In this document: piece after piece, positions 62,731 to 64,000 of the stretch
Numbering within the stretch: position 1 is the stretch's first letter
Layout: the number at the start of each line of letters is the position of its first letter
NCBI RefSeq assembly: GCF_014201515.1
Contig: NZ_JACHEQ010000004.1
Location: 1-64,000 of the forward strand
Direction: 5' to 3'
DNA: 64,000 nt
DNA from: Anoxybacillus mongoliensis
GTDB lineage: Bacteria > Bacillota > Bacilli > Bacillales > Anoxybacillaceae
The notes under the pieces: model-generated
What the model was told of the DNA's origin: nothing
The model's database searches: none
The model's input: the letters and a program-made list of their open reading frames with translations, nothing else
Program-made: the position numbers and the translations under genes

Positions 62731-64000
62731 ATGAATGTGAACTGGATGGAAGAAGTAAAGAAGCGGGAAAAAGTCCTTTTGCAAGATTTACAAACATTTT
62801 TGCGCATTCCAAGCGTACGTAATGAACAAACAGCGACGAAAGAAGCTCCGCTAGGAAAAGAAGTGTATGAAGCGCTTTGTTACATGTTGAAACGCGGGGA
62901 AGAAGAAGGATTTGTTGTGAAAAATGTAGACGGATTAGCCGGACACATTGAAATGGGTGATGGAGAAGAGATTGTTGGGGTTTTATGTCATGTTGACGTT
63001 GTTCCTGCTGGTGACGGTTGGACGTTTGATCCGTTTGGGGCAACGATCGTCGATGGGAAAATTTATGCACGTGGTGCTTTAGATGATAAAGGTCCGACGA
63101 TTGCTGCATTTTATGCGATGAAAATTGTGAAAGAGCTAGGGCTCCCACTATCTAAGCGTGTACGCATGATTATTGGAACAGATGAGGAAAGCGATTGGCA
63201 ATGTGTCGAACGATATTTTCAAACGGAGTCCATGCCGACGCTTGGCTTTGCGCCGGATGCCGATTTTCCGATTATTTACGCTGAAAAAGGGATTGTCGAC
63301 TTTGATCTTATTCAACAGCCAATGAATAAAAAAGCAGATGATTGTGTTCTTTTGTCGTTTCAAGCTGGCCGTCGATACAATATGGTTCCAGATTTTGCGG
63401 AAGCTGTTTTGCGAAATGGAAACGACATAAAAGATCGTTTTCTCACATTTTTACGTTCGCATACGCTTGAAGGTGAGGTGCATGTAGATGGCGAAACGTT
63501 GAAGTTATCCATTCGAGGTGTTTCTGCTCACGGTATGGAACCGAACAACGGAGTAAATGCAGGGCTATGGCTTACAAAATTTTTGGTAGATGAAGCACTT
63601 GATCCGCAAGCAGCCGAGTTTGTCCGTTTTGTTTCCCAATATTTTCACGGAGATACACGCGGACAGCAATTAGGGGTTGCGCATACAAATGAGGAACTAG
63701 GTGATTTGACGATTAATGTCGGTGTTCTTTCATATACAAGTGAACACGGGGGAAAGATCGGCATTAATTTGCGCTATCCTGTGACGAGCGACATTACACG
63801 TACGAAAGAGGCGATCGAGCGAGTAGCAAACCGTCATCACTTTACGTTAACAAACTTTTCTCATTCTTCACCACATTATGTCGCGAAAGATCATCCGCTC
63901 GTGCAAACATTGCAACGTGTTTACGAAGAACAGACGGGCGAACGGGCATCGTTGCTTGCGATTGGCGGTGGGACATATGCGCGTTCTTTACAAGCGGGGG
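62731..64000 (+). CDS. pepV: Dipeptidase PepV (M20 family), 3' end outside the window
   Basis: An open frame of 423 codons runs off the end. It is an M20A metallopeptidase: metal ligands His in LCHVDVVPAGDGW, Asp in ARGALDDKGP, catalytic Glu in GTDEESDW, and Asp in FAPDADFPIIYAEKG. The inserted lid/dimer-like domain SAHGMEPNNGVNAG follows. It corresponds to B. subtilis YtjP. ATG 62731 lies 9 nt after AAAGGTGA; GTG 62725 is possible. The full protein should end about 45 codons beyond the window. Confidence 0.93.
   Translation, partial: MNVNWMEEVKKREKVLLQDLQTFLRIPSVRNEQTATKEAPLGKEVYEALCYMLKRGEEEGFVVKNVDGLAGHIEMGDGEEIVGVLCHVDVVPAGDGWTFDPFGATIVDGKIYARGALDDKGPTIAAFYAMKIVKELGLPLSKRVRMIIGTDEESDWQCVERYFQTESMPTLGFAPDADFPIIYAEKGIVDFDLIQQPMNKKADDCVLLSFQAGRRYNMVPDFAEAVLRNGNDIKDRFLTFLRSHTLEGEVHVDGETLKLSIRGVSAHGMEPNNGVNAGLWLTKFLVDEALDPQAAEFVRFVSQYFHGDTRGQQLGVAHTNEELGDLTINVGVLSYTSEHGGKIGINLRYPVTSDITRTKEAIERVANRHHFTLTNFSHSSPHYVAKDHPLVQTLQRVYEEQTGERASLLAIGGGTYARSLQAG

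Overview
The window is chromosomal DNA of a low-GC, endospore-former-type Bacillota, most likely the Anoxybacillus/Geobacillus branch of Bacillaceae. Evidence: the tRNA order Leu-Arg-Pro-Ala-Met-Ile2-Ser resembles the Bacillus subtilis trnB cluster. Long stretches follow the B. subtilis ytx-ytm region (glgBCDAP; yteA-menA and menFDHBE; yidD, luxS, dps, ytkD, ytlDCA, ytmB; pckA divergent from metK-asnB; ytoA, ytpAB, ytqAB, ytzC; leuS, ytwF, ytfP, ytgP, ytzE, pepV). T-box, S-box and cobalamin riboswitches are also present. The genus is inferred from gene content; no 16S gene lies in the window.

Layout. 1-1220: 3' end of a tRNA-Leu and 13 complete tRNA genes closed by an intrinsic terminator. 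1350-2350: CDF metal exporter. 2615-10504: glycogen operon with overlapping genes. 10545-18669: yteA/menA on the minus strand, then the menaquinone operon menF-D-H-B-E (menC is not at its end). 18690-22306: cydAB (minus), a Cys-rich DUF1540 protein, and a Fur-type operon of a DUF2325 protein plus an unrecognised 150-aa protein. 22320-26442: class I ribonucleotide reductase operon (nrdA, flavodoxin, nrdB) behind paired NrdR boxes and a cobalamin riboswitch. 26496-28876: second bd-type oxidase (ythAB). 28972-31240: two Zur-type transcription units (zagA, znuA-like). 31280-36546: housekeeping genes and the YtlACD ABC transporter. 36781-41409: fatty acid desaturase, CbiMQO-type metal ECF transporter and a LysM amidase. 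41527-46676: pckA, S-box-controlled metK, asnB. 46667-53587: glycosyltransferase plus PAP2 phosphatase, ytoA, ytpAB, a Uma2 nuclease, the mnmM/ytqA tRNA-modification pair and small proteins. 53624-54924: small accessory island (lipoprotein, and a secreted-protein gene with an in-frame amber codon). 55121-64000: T-box leuS, then ytwF, ytfP, ytgP/murJ, a pseudouridine synthase, ytzE and a truncated pepV.

Common themes are respiration (menaquinone synthesis next to one quinol oxidase operon, with a second oxidase 6 kb away) and metal/cofactor control. Candidate Fur, Zur, NrdR, cobalamin, SAM and tRNA-Leu regulatory elements can all be read from the DNA. The best places to look for new biology are the Fur-type DUF2325 operon and the RNR leader with its double control.
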